A stretch of 64,000 nt of DNA from Stentor coeruleus (Eukaryota; Ciliophora; Heterotrichea; Heterotrichida; Stentoridae), in assembly GCA_001970955.1 (NCBI GenBank), contig MPUH01000166.1, positions 1 through 64,000 of the forward strand, given 5' to 3'. The translations under genes and the position numbers were made by a program. The notes beneath the pieces are model-generated. The model was given only the letters and a program-made list of their open reading frames with translations. It did not search any database and had not been told where the DNA came from. Numbering within the stretch: the first letter of the stretch is position 1; each line of letters opens with the position of its first letter. Positions 32,690 to 41,705 of this stretch are shown here, one piece after another.

Positions 32690-34351
32690 TTAAACTTTGT
32701 TTAAATTACAATAAACTGTAGCATCCTGTGACTTGCTTTTATTATGAACGACTTTAATTCTCGAATTCATAAGGAAACTTGGTGGTACTCCTCTAATCAG
32801 ATCTTTTTTTACATGCAAAATCTTATCTTTAAAGTTTTTTTTTTTAGAAGGTGGGCAGACAGCATATTTTAAAAATGTGCTACTAATAATATATTGCCCA
32901 TCACAATCTCTAATCCCATATCCAGGTTCAATTTTCCTTTCCTGTTTTTTTTTATTACTAACACTATTGATAAGCCTAGGGATTTTCATATTTAAAAAGT
33001 TCCTTCTAATCCCTTTTCTACTTGTCAAAGCATTATTATGTTCTAAAACATCCTTAAAATTCCCATCAAAACTCAAAGCTTCTAAATTTGATTGGCCTAA
33101 AAGACTAATTTCTTTTTTCTTATTAACCACATCAATAGTCTTGCAAGCAAAATCGTCTATATAATTTGATCTCTTCTCAAGCCATTCTTTATTAATATAA
33201 AAGTTCTTTGAATTCTCATCACAAATATCAGTTCTTACAAGTTTACTTATAAAATCCCCTTTTGTCACATATAAAACCTCAGCTGTAGCCGATATACACA
33301 TACATGAAAATTGTCTATAATCATTCCCACTAAGGATTTCTTCAGCACCAAGGATTTCCTTTTCGCTTTTAATAACCAAATCCATACTTTTATTATGACT
33401 TGGAATAACTCTAAACTTAAAACCTTTTTTCTGATCACAAATTGTTTGTGTATCTGAATTTTTTTTTATATATTGGGTTATTTTAAAATCCCCTTTTTTA
33501 ATAAAATATACTGCTGATGGAGCTTCGAATTGCTTATAAAGGTATTGGTCTTTGTATAAAATTTTGGTTTTGAAAAGGTTTGAAATTTTCAATATGTTTG
33601 CCCGAGGCCAGTTATGAAATAAAGAGACGTTGTGAAGAAATTCACAGTTTTCGTGGGTGATTTTGTCTTTGGTTTCTTGGAATATTCTTAGGAATTCCTT
33701 TTTGCTAAGTATCGCAACATAAAGATTTGTTTTGGCTAATGCGTTTATATATCGAGGTTTTTCGTTAAAAAAACACTCATATCCAAAATCGTCACCTACA
33801 GTTAATGATTTGATTTCAGCATGTCGACCACTAAAATCTCCTTGTATTATAAAGTCCATTAGTCCTGTGCTTTCTTGTTCTAGTTTAGTTTTTTTAAAGT
33901 TTTCATTGTCTGAATCAGAAAAAACACTGTATCTACGTCTTGAATAATCATTCATCATATCTGATGTTATGTTTACTAATCGATTTCTTGGCCTTAGGGT
34001 GTTAGATTTTTCATTGAGGGAACTTTCTGATGAATCTGAGCTTAAGTTTGGGTTTTCTGTATGTTTGCTGGTAGTGTGTGAAAAAGATGCTTGACCTTTG
34101 AGGATTATGTAGTAATTATTATCAAAGTCACCTTTTTCGTAAAGATAATGACCTTTGATAAATTTCATAAGTTTAAAGCTTTTTACACAGGCAAACTGCA
34201 TTGCGTGGGTGTATTTGGTTTTGAGTTTTGAGAGGAAATTAGCCCCAATTAGAATATTGGAGAGTTCGATGTGATGGTCTTCATTTTTTTCACTGTTTGG
34301 AATGCTTAAGATTTCTCTGGCCTTGTTCCAATCAAATATTGATTCTTTCAT
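32690..34351 (-). CDS. cyclic-nucleotide-binding-domain protein without kinase domain
   Basis: This 553-residue soluble protein has at least two cNMP-binding folds. The first starts at about residue 55 (FIKGHYLYEKGDFDNNYYII) and is split by a polar, Ser-rich insertion before its second half (LTVGDDFGYECFFNEKPRYI). The second spans about 245-365 (LYKDQYLYKQFEAPSAVYFI). The phosphate-binding cassettes are degenerate: FGYECFFNEKPRYI keeps FG-E-N-PR but changes small residues, so nucleotide binding is uncertain. The arrangement recalls CNBD2-type or orphan ciliate CNB proteins. The C-terminus is basic and unassigned. Confidence 0.75.
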   Translation of the reverse strand: MKESIFDWNKAREILSIPNSEKNEDHHIELSNILIGANFLSKLKTKYTHAMQFACVKSFKLMKFIKGHYLYEKGDFDNNYYIILKGQASFSHTTSKHTENPNLSSDSSESSLNEKSNTLRPRNRLVNITSDMMNDYSRRRYSVFSDSDNENFKKTKLEQESTGLMDFIIQGDFSGRHAEIKSLTVGDDFGYECFFNEKPRYINALAKTNLYVAILSKKEFLRIFQETKDKITHENCEFLHNVSLFHNWPRANILKISNLFKTKILYKDQYLYKQFEAPSAVYFIKKGDFKITQYIKKNSDTQTICDQKKGFKFRVIPSHNKSMDLVIKSEKEILGAEEILSGNDYRQFSCMCISATAEVLYVTKGDFISKLVRTDICDENSKNFYINKEWLEKRSNYIDDFACKTIDVVNKKKEISLLGQSNLEALSFDGNFKDVLEHNNALTSRKGIRRNFLNMKIPRLINSVSNKKKQERKIEPGYGIRDCDGQYIISSTFLKYAVCPPSKKKNFKDKILHVKKDLIRGVPPSFLMNSRIKVVHNKSKSQDATVYCNLNKV

Positions 34352-34600
34352 TTATAAAAGGAATATTTTTTTTTGAGTCATAAAGTTATTAGAAATTATG
34401 GTTAAGGTATTATATCCTAAGTGAGGTTTTTATGTTCTTAAGATTTTTTAGTTTAATTTTTTTGGTCAAAGCGGATTGGATTATTATTTTATGTTTTAAA
34501 ATTTATGTACTTTTGCATTTACTCTTTCTTAATAACTTCCTATAAATTTTTGTTACAAAACAAGCATTATAATCCAGCATCAGGTAGCAAATATTAAAAA

Positions 34601-35395
34601 ATGGATAGGACAAATCATCCTTTAGACAAGTTTTTTTTAGTCCCTGTTGATGGGCTTAGATTCTTAGGGTTTGAATGTGTTATTGGTCTAGTCTCTAGTC
34701 TTATTATATCATTGACTTCAGTCTTTTATATAATTCTACATCCAACGTGTCTTATTTGTGATTCTGTTATGTCAACTTGGCTTATGCTAATTTCTGGTCT
34801 TAGATTTATTGATGTCCCAATCAAAATCTTTGTCTTGTGCAGAATTTATAATCTTTCTAAAAGAATTAATCATGAAGATAGGAGGTTTATGATAAGAAGA
34901 CTTATGGATCTTGTTCGAAGTGGACTTTTTACTTTACAAGGAGTCGTTAATTATTTATCGTATTTTGTATTTGTTATAGGAATTATGAGGATTAAACAAA
35001 AGAATGATTGTAGCGATTCACAATTTTATCAGTTTTGTCTTGCTGTTATGATAACATTTACTCTTAGGCTTATAATTGGAGCAGTAAATTACAAATACGA
35101 AGAGAGGAAAGTGATAAATAGAGGGGTGCCTGAATTTACACAGTTTTTTAAGCATGGGGCTACTCTGCATGATATTGAAAGTGTAAGGCTAATAACAGTT
35201 AATGAAGAAAATGCTAAAATATTAAGAGACTTATGCGCTATTTGTACTGAAGAATTCTCAAGTAGAGAAGAAGTAAGAATACTTCCATGCTCCGATTCTC
35301 ATAATTTCCATAAAGATTGTATTGATAGGTGGCTTATACAGAAAGATGCATGCCCACTTTGTGGAGTATCAATAAGAAAGCTTAAATCTTCATAG
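34601..35395 (+). CDS. multi-pass membrane RING-H2 E3 ubiquitin ligase
   Basis: A 264-residue protein with about four N-terminal membrane segments (VIGLVSSLIISLTSVFYIIL, a short one near 57-80, VVNYLSYFVFVIGIM, AVMITFTLRLIIGAV). A cytosolic linker leads to a C-terminal RING-H2 domain. The zinc ligands are C212, C215, C230, H234, H237, C240, C251 and C254 (LCAICTEEFSSREEVRILPC, then HNFHKDCIDRWL, then CPLC). The layout matches small membrane-anchored E3 ligases of the endomembrane system. Loop 1 between C230 and H234 is longer than the usual C-x-H. Confidence 0.87.
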   Translation: MDRTNHPLDKFFLVPVDGLRFLGFECVIGLVSSLIISLTSVFYIILHPTCLICDSVMSTWLMLISGLRFIDVPIKIFVLCRIYNLSKRINHEDRRFMIRRLMDLVRSGLFTLQGVVNYLSYFVFVIGIMRIKQKNDCSDSQFYQFCLAVMITFTLRLIIGAVNYKYEERKVINRGVPEFTQFFKHGATLHDIESVRLITVNEENAKILRDLCAICTEEFSSREEVRILPCSDSHNFHKDCIDRWLIQKDACPLCGVSIRKLKSS

Positions 35396-35513
35396 ACTAT
35401 TTTTCTATTTGATAAAGATAAATTAAGATATTAGTTCTGAAATTTGGATTTTATTAATAAAATTTCCTTACCCCACTCTTAATACCATTACCTAATCCAT
35501 AATTTACCATAAT

Positions 35514-36278
35514 ATGCAACTTAGTAAGCCATTCGGTGATCCTTCAAGGTACGCAATAACAGTCTTAGATTTTATATCCCAACATAAACTTCCATATAGT
35601 CCATATGTTCCTATTCTCTATACTCAAGATATCAATATAATACCTGATATGTATCCACCTAAACCCCCAGATCGATCACAATTATATAGACACCTTAATC
35701 CTCCAGAAGAAAATCCATGGATTGGTGGGGTCCCAATAGGAAAAATTATATGCCAAAAAGAAACAGAATTGCATAGGCTTATTATAAAACAATATAAACA
35801 CAAAATATCATCAGAAATTTATAACCCTCCTTTTCATAAAACATATCTTTGGAAAGATTTTGGTGGAGAAAGTCAAGCTATTTCAGCTTTAAATACAGAT
35901 CAAAAGGAATTTTGTGATAAGTATAATGCTTGGAGAAATCAATATAGGATAAGATATTGTGAGCTTACTGATATGTTTTTTTTACAAGTTAGGGTGAATC
36001 ATTTCTTCCCTTATGCATGTTTTGAATGTGATATTGAAGATATACAGGGTATTTTCACTCATAATTGGTATTTACATGCTGTGGAATATTTGGATGAATA
36101 TGAGGAAAATCTGATAAGACATCATATAGTGCAAAAAACTTTCGATGGCAAAAATATTAAAAAAGGTATTAGTATAACGAGATTTTTGTATCCAAGTGGG
36201 CAATATATACCGTATGATAACAATGTTTTAAACTGTAGAAGGTCAAATTTAGCCCCCCCAACAAAGATTAGATATTAA
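35514..36278 (+). CDS. conserved-looking soluble protein, unknown
   Basis: A 254-residue protein without membrane segments, beginning MQLSKPFGDPSRYAITVLDF. It is rich in Tyr, Pro and aromatic residues (MYPPKPPDRSQLYRHLNPPE; WKDFGGESQAISALN). The mixed composition and lack of low complexity suggest a folded protein with its own family, but I do not recognise it. It lies 118 nt after the RING gene on the same strand. Confidence 0.65.
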   Translation: MQLSKPFGDPSRYAITVLDFISQHKLPYSPYVPILYTQDINIIPDMYPPKPPDRSQLYRHLNPPEENPWIGGVPIGKIICQKETELHRLIIKQYKHKISSEIYNPPFHKTYLWKDFGGESQAISALNTDQKEFCDKYNAWRNQYRIRYCELTDMFFLQVRVNHFFPYACFECDIEDIQGIFTHNWYLHAVEYLDEYEENLIRHHIVQKTFDGKNIKKGISITRFLYPSGQYIPYDNNVLNCRRSNLAPPTKIRY

Positions 36279-36367
36279 TTTAGATTTCATTCACCCATTT
36301 ATGGATTTACATTTAAAACTTANTTTAGATTTCATTCACCCATTTATGGATTTACATTTAAAACTTA
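36279..36367. repeat. 44-bp direct duplication around N 36323
   Basis: 36279-36322 and 36324-36367 are identical across one N, just after the stop of the preceding gene. Confidence 0.85.
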
Positions 36368-36810
36368 GATTATGAATAGTTTCCAGATTACATTTTCAAA
36401 AGGGAATATTCAGATGGTTAGTTAGTGTTATGGTGGCATGATTTAAACCGTTTTAATCGAGGCTTGTTAGTCTAACGATATCTTTCTTTAGCCTGGTTCT
36501 GTACGTTAAACCATTCTCTGTCGTTAATTACGTAGCTTTTTACATTTTAAAGAGATCTTTGCTGTTCCTTTTCTTTAGTTTCAAGATGATATATTCAAAT
36601 CTTGTTTAAACTTATTCTTCTTAAAAAATCAGCTTACTTTAGGTATATTTTGAAATTCTTATTGTGTTTATAGCAAACTAAGCATTTAGTTCTATAATAA
36701 TATATGCTAAATGCAAATAAAAAAATATTGGCTATTCAAACTTAATACAAGAATTTTAGGTAAATATATTAAAGTAAAGTTTTATATAATATAATTACTC
36801 ATCCGGTAAA
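36368..36810. other. intergenic with a locally less AT-rich, self-complementary patch
   Basis: Around 36440-36560 the composition is more mixed than neighbouring spacers. The inverted pair aggct...agcct encloses a smaller gtta...taac pair. This could be a small structured RNA, but no known class (tRNA, U1-U6 snRNA, SRP, box C/D) could be matched. The rest is AT-rich leader of the next gene. Confidence 0.25.
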
Positions 36811-39800
36811 ATGTTAACTCTTTCCAAACAGTTCGCAATATCAGTGCAGGGTTCCAAACCATTTCGAAGCCTAAAGCTCATAAACCCATCTGAACATATT
36901 TACCTTACAACAAGGCGCAACCGTTTATCAGAGCTATCATCAACAGGCAAGTTAAAAAAGTTGATAATTTCTCAGAAAAAGTCCAAAATCCTCATATCCG
37001 GAATCTCAGACTGTTCAAGTCTTATTGGCGGGTTAACCTCAACAGGTCAAATTCTTATATTTAGTAAAGACAAAAGGGTAATCCAAAGCTTCCTCCTTCC
37101 TCCACAAATAAAACTTTCAATTGACATCATGAAGCCAGATCGTTGTAGCCTGAGTATTTTTGACAAAGGGATAATTTTCATAGCTCCAAATGATCAAATC
37201 TGGCTATGGAAAGGAGAAAACGCATTAAAAAACCCAAAAACCTTATCCCCTTATATCAAAGGTACATGGTTACATCTAAACTCATATAATATCCTACGTT
37301 CCCGTAGTGAGGTTAGTACATGGAGAAGCAATATATCAGAATCTAAACAAAATTCAAATTCTTCAAGGCCAACAGTTATAAAATCCCGCTACACATCCCA
37401 TGCGTTTTCTATAAGATTCAGTTCAGACTATATCCGAGGGTCAATAATAGGGGTATTACGTGTATGGTTAAGATCTATAAACGAAGACTCTTGTATTCTT
37501 GAATCTCGATTTTTACTAGTAAATCTAACAAACCGCGAACAATCAAAAAATACAACTTCATGGGTTTCACGAGCTGAAGAATATATATACAAAGGCCCAT
37601 TAGAATTTTGGAGTAAAAAAGGGCATAAAGATATGGGACTTGTTTGTAAATTGGATCATACAAATAGTATTGCCGCTATTGGTGTTAATTCATGTCATCC
37701 ATTTTTCTGTCAACTTATATTCCTTAACCCTACAACAGGTGCTTGTGTGACAAAAAAACTTTGTAATTATGCGACAGTTGATGATAATCCTACAACTTCA
37801 AATGATGGGCAGACTTCATTTTGGATTGATGATATCGCTTGGTCTCCTGATGACACTTTAGTTTTAATTGCTTTTAAAAGTGGTTTTATTTCATTATTCA
37901 ACAGAATTGGGGAACCTTTAAGTTTTGTTATGGATATGGCTCAAGGAAACAGTGAGGCTAGAGTTTTTTCTCATATATTTTTCACGACAGATCCTGAAAT
38001 TGTCAAAAAACATGGGAGTTTTTTGAGTATAGACTGGAATACAAGTTTTATAGCGATTAGTGATGGGTTTACTGTTTTTGAAATGGAAATGAATAATGCT
38101 CCAACTTTAAAAGAACTTATTCCTTTGTATATACCTTTATATATTGAACAACCTGATATATCGATTAATATTTCACATGAAACAAATCCAATACCTAGTG
38201 AAATAGACTCAGGACCTAAAAGAAAAAATATTGAACAAGCTTTTTTATTATTAAGAAGTTGTATAAGTAACTCACATGCTTTACCAAGTAAGGATTTAAT
38301 GTGTNATCCAATACCTAGTGAAATAGACTCAGGACCTAAAAGAAAAAATATTGAACAAGCTTTTTTATTGTTAAGAAGTTGTATAAGTAACTCACATGCT
38401 TTACCAAGTAAGGATTTAATGTGCCAGATTACGAATTGGATAGATAATGCACTTCCTCCACAGTTACATGATGAGATAAGCTATACTGTTTTACCTGGTT
38501 CAAGATTTGAAACTGAAGCTCGGCTATCTAATAATTTGATTCTTAAGAAAAAAATGCATGCAATTGATGTTTATGAACAGTTTTACAATTTGATTTGTAA
38601 TGAAAAATGGTCAGTTATAAGAAGTTCTGAGTTCAAGGAATGGGTTATAAATATTGGATTTTTAGTTTTTAAATACATGCTAGCAGATCAACAAGCTTTA
38701 TATTCATGGAATATCCTCAAACTGTTTGAGAAATGGTCTGGGATAAGATTACAGAGGATGAGAAATATGCTTGTTGTTCATTCTTTAATACAGTATAGAA
38801 ATTATCAAGCTAATCATATTAATGTGAGCTATTTTCTTATAGCTTATGCTGCTGTAAGAGGGGGTTTTCAGAAATATACACCTGAGATTTTGAAAGAAGA
38901 TGAAGAGTTTTTAAGGGCTTTTATCAAGCTAAATATCGATTTATCAGCTCAGCTTAACCCAAAAATCACATCTTCGTTAAATAGTTTCTTTTACTTAGAC
39001 AACAGAGTTAAAGAAAAAATCGATGGGCCTATAAATTATATTCTTGGCTATTCAAGTAGTTTTTCTGATGTTTATCAAGAAATATGCTATCAATTGATTA
39101 AAGGGAATATAAAATTTATTGATCCTTATATAACCAATGACACTTTGATGATTTTAGCATATTTCTTCGATCCAACTGAATGTTATTTTATATCACCAAT
39201 TGAAGCAAATTCTTCATTTTATAATAATAACGAAGATATTTATGAACTACTTGAAGGTATGAAAAAAGTATCACAAGTCCAAGTTTTAAAAGATAAAAAG
39301 TATCAAAAAGACTCAGGTTTTTTGTATTGGGTGTTAGGGTGTTATTTGAAAGTTGAACAGCTTTTACCAGTAGATGTTGCTTTTTATGCTATATGCAAAC
39401 TTATTCCAGCTTTAGATAAAAATCATTCGATAAAAGCTGTTAAAGTATTAAAAAGATTGTTTTTAATGGATAATTGTTTGAAACTTTTAGAGTTGTGTAG
39501 TGAAGATTTAAAGGTTTTGTTTCAGAAATATGCTTTAGAGATATTGAGGGATAAGTTGAAGATTTATGTTGAAGGAGAGAGGTTTGGGAAATCTGTTAGG
39601 AATATGGAATATTCTGAGGTTTATGAAGAATTTGCTTGTGATGAGTTAATGGAATATGTTAAGATTTTTAATGGTGCTGTTGGGGAGATTGAAGTATTGA
39701 AAGGTGGCACGGAAAAATGGCTTGATTTTGAAAGGTCGAATTTTGTTGGTTATGAGAATATGGTGAATAAGACTGTGCAAGACATTTTGAAATACTTTTG

Positions 39801-40797
39801 GTTTATTCACATCCAAGAAAAAATATCTTCAAGTAACAACATTGAATGGAGAATTCGTCTTTTATCTCTTCTTGACATTTGTAATAAAATCCCTATTATT
39901 CAACTTTTCCTTCAAGAAGATTTCACATTTTCCCCTGAAAGCAAAAAAATTATATCTCTCTACCTAAGAACTCCAATGCTCCAAAATACCTTAGAAACTA
40001 ACTATAACAAATGGCTTGATCGTATAAAATCAACAAATGAAAGTGCATATATTTTATATACTTTAGAACAACCCGCTTATATAAACCCTTGGATTTTTGA
40101 CACAGATTTCACAGACTTTATCAAAAACCTCATAAAAACCCCTACTCCACAAATCAACACATGGGAACCAGTTATTAAATCATGGAACAATCTTATAAAA
40201 AACTTTAGCAAACAATACAAAACAACAAGTTTTATTAAATATCAAAATGGAGCTTTTGTTGAATGCAAAGTACTTGAAAATCTAGATTTGAGTTGGTATC
40301 AAAAAATTTTCCCTGATCAATCTAATGATAGTATTGTTGAAGATAAAAAAATTGATAGTATTTATTTATGCCCGATAATCCCTTTAAAAAAACGTTTACC
40401 ATTAGAAATATGCCCTTTCAAACCTCCTGAGACTGTATTTTTATCTACTCAATCTATGATATCATGTAAAAAAATAATAAATGCTTTGAAAGCTTATCTT
40501 AAAGGAATCTTAAGCTTAATGCGGCCACAAAGAAAAAGAGATAAAAGCCCTAGGCTTAAGATGAAAAGGTTTGGAAAAGGGAGTTATTTTTTTATAGCGA
40601 AAAAATCTTCACAAGATCTTGAAGATAATTCGAAATCAACTTCACTTAGGTTTGTTAATGCATTAGAAAGTCAACAAAAGGTTATTAAACATAGGAGGAT
40701 ACAATCTGTTATGCTACCTTCTGTTAGCTTACAAAAACCTTTTCAGATTATAAGAGTTCAGAAACCAACTGTTAGGATTGAAGAAGAAATATTATAA
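36811..40797 (+). CDS. CPLANE1: CPLANE1 (JBTS17/C5orf42) homologue, beta-propeller N-terminus
   Basis: The frame as assembled gives 1328 residues, including a false 40-codon repeat at the N at 38305; about 1288 is the likely true length, far shorter than the ~3200-residue human protein. N-terminal WD-like blades align by eye with CPLANE1: GLTSTGQILIFSKDKRVIQS, GIIFIAPNDQIWLWKGENAL and especially SFWIDDIAWSPDDTLVLIAF. The rest is a long helical region with no other domain, ending in a basic tail. CPLANE1 works with INTU and FUZ in ciliogenesis, recruiting intraflagellar transport-A proteins to basal bodies. This is fitting for a heavily ciliated cell. Confidence 0.72.
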   Translation: MLTLSKQFAISVQGSKPFRSLKLINPSEHIYLTTRRNRLSELSSTGKLKKLIISQKKSKILISGISDCSSLIGGLTSTGQILIFSKDKRVIQSFLLPPQIKLSIDIMKPDRCSLSIFDKGIIFIAPNDQIWLWKGENALKNPKTLSPYIKGTWLHLNSYNILRSRSEVSTWRSNISESKQNSNSSRPTVIKSRYTSHAFSIRFSSDYIRGSIIGVLRVWLRSINEDSCILESRFLLVNLTNREQSKNTTSWVSRAEEYIYKGPLEFWSKKGHKDMGLVCKLDHTNSIAAIGVNSCHPFFCQLIFLNPTTGACVTKKLCNYATVDDNPTTSNDGQTSFWIDDIAWSPDDTLVLIAFKSGFISLFNRIGEPLSFVMDMAQGNSEARVFSHIFFTTDPEIVKKHGSFLSIDWNTSFIAISDGFTVFEMEMNNAPTLKELIPLYIPLYIEQPDISINISHETNPIPSEIDSGPKRKNIEQAFLLLRSCISNSHALPSKDLMCXPIPSEIDSGPKRKNIEQAFLLLRSCISNSHALPSKDLMCQITNWIDNALPPQLHDEISYTVLPGSRFETEARLSNNLILKKKMHAIDVYEQFYNLICNEKWSVIRSSEFKEWVINIGFLVFKYMLADQQALYSWNILKLFEKWSGIRLQRMRNMLVVHSLIQYRNYQANHINVSYFLIAYAAVRGGFQKYTPEILKEDEEFLRAFIKLNIDLSAQLNPKITSSLNSFFYLDNRVKEKIDGPINYILGYSSSFSDVYQEICYQLIKGNIKFIDPYITNDTLMILAYFFDPTECYFISPIEANSSFYNNNEDIYELLEGMKKVSQVQVLKDKKYQKDSGFLYWVLGCYLKVEQLLPVDVAFYAICKLIPALDKNHSIKAVKVLKRLFLMDNCLKLLELCSEDLKVLFQKYALEILRDKLKIYVEGERFGKSVRNMEYSEVYEEFACDELMEYVKIFNGAVGEIEVLKGGTEKWLDFERSNFVGYENMVNKTVQDILKYFWFIHIQEKISSSNNIEWRIRLLSLLDICNKIPIIQLFLQEDFTFSPESKKIISLYLRTPMLQNTLETNYNKWLDRIKSTNESAYILYTLEQPAYINPWIFDTDFTDFIKNLIKTPTPQINTWEPVIKSWNNLIKNFSKQYKTTSFIKYQNGAFVECKVLENLDLSWYQKIFPDQSNDSIVEDKKIDSIYLCPIIPLKKRLPLEICPFKPPETVFLSTQSMISCKKIINALKAYLKGILSLMRPQRKRDKSPRLKMKRFGKGSYFFIAKKSSQDLEDNSKSTSLRFVNALESQQKVIKHRRIQSVMLPSVSLQKPFQIIRVQKPTVRIEEEIL
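38186..38425. repeat. 120-nt in-frame duplication around N 38305, inside CPLANE1
   Basis: 38186-38304 and 38306-38425 are near identical (two third-position-type differences), with one N between. The period of 120 keeps the frame, so the protein shows the block beginning PIPSEIDSGPKRKN twice. It matches the pattern of the non-coding gap duplications, so it is probably an artefact. Confidence 0.85.
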
Positions 40798-41705
40798 TGC
40801 TAACTTAATCGATTAGATAATAAGGAATAATTTTTAGATATTATATGGATAAGATTATATTGAATATTTAAGAATATATTATTTATAGATATGGGAAAGT
40901 TTAGTTTATAGATTATAAAAGATTATCCGAATTTTTGTATATTAAAACTTTTGGATAATTTTTCGTTTGTGGCTGGATATTTTTATCTATCAAACTTATC
41001 TAAGATACACATAATAATTGCAATTTATCCCTTATACAAAAAGTTAGCCAACATACAAATTAAAAAAAATAATAAACATAATCATAAAATCATCATAAAA
41101 TCATCATAAAATCATCATAAAATTAAACATTATCAACACATCAATTGCCAATAACAAAATCTAAAACCCAACTTTTCCCTTAAAAAAAAATTCACAATCT
41201 TTTCGATTACAAAACCCTAATTTATTACATATACCTCCCTNATATTTTTATCTATCAAACTTATCTAAGATACACATAATAATTGCAATTCATCCCTTAT
41301 ACAAAAAGTTAGCCAACATACAAATTAAAAAAAATAATAAACATCATCATAAAATCATCATAAAATTAAACATTATCAACACATCAATTGCCAATAACAA
41401 AATCTAAAACCCAACTTTTCCCTTAAAAAAAAAATTCACAATCTTTTCGATTACAAAACCCTAATTTATTACCTATACCTCCTTCTAATTCCTTAATCAT
41501 ATAATAATCCTATACACCTTTCCCTCCTTCTTTTCCAACTCAAAATTTTTTCCCGCAATTATTATCTCATAAATCTCAAACCCTAGCATTACTCAATCTT
41601 ATCCACCAAAAGCCTTTATAAAAAACACAATCTTCAGACCCAACAAAATTACCATCTTTCCATAATTTCCATATACCTCACTCTAAGTACCTATGGCTAA
41701 TATAA
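40798..41705. other. intergenic, mostly a large gap duplication
   Basis: No gene. The second half is A/C-rich leader of the helicase gene. Confidence 0.55.
40977..41484. repeat. ~240-264-bp duplication around N 41241 with variable microsatellite
   Basis: 40977-41240 and 41242-41484 are the same sequence except that the first copy has two more 11-nt units of the type atcataaaatc and a few substitutions. The length difference suggests the two copies are alternative haplotypes left side by side. Confidence 0.85.

Noticed and set aside
32482-32721. 79-codon Phe/Tyr-rich open frame on the + strand
   Set aside because: T-rich spacer next to a gap duplication and overlapping the real minus-strand gene.
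41080-41120. atcataaaatc microsatellite as a functional repeat
   Set aside because: It lies inside a gap duplication and only varies in copy number between the two copies.
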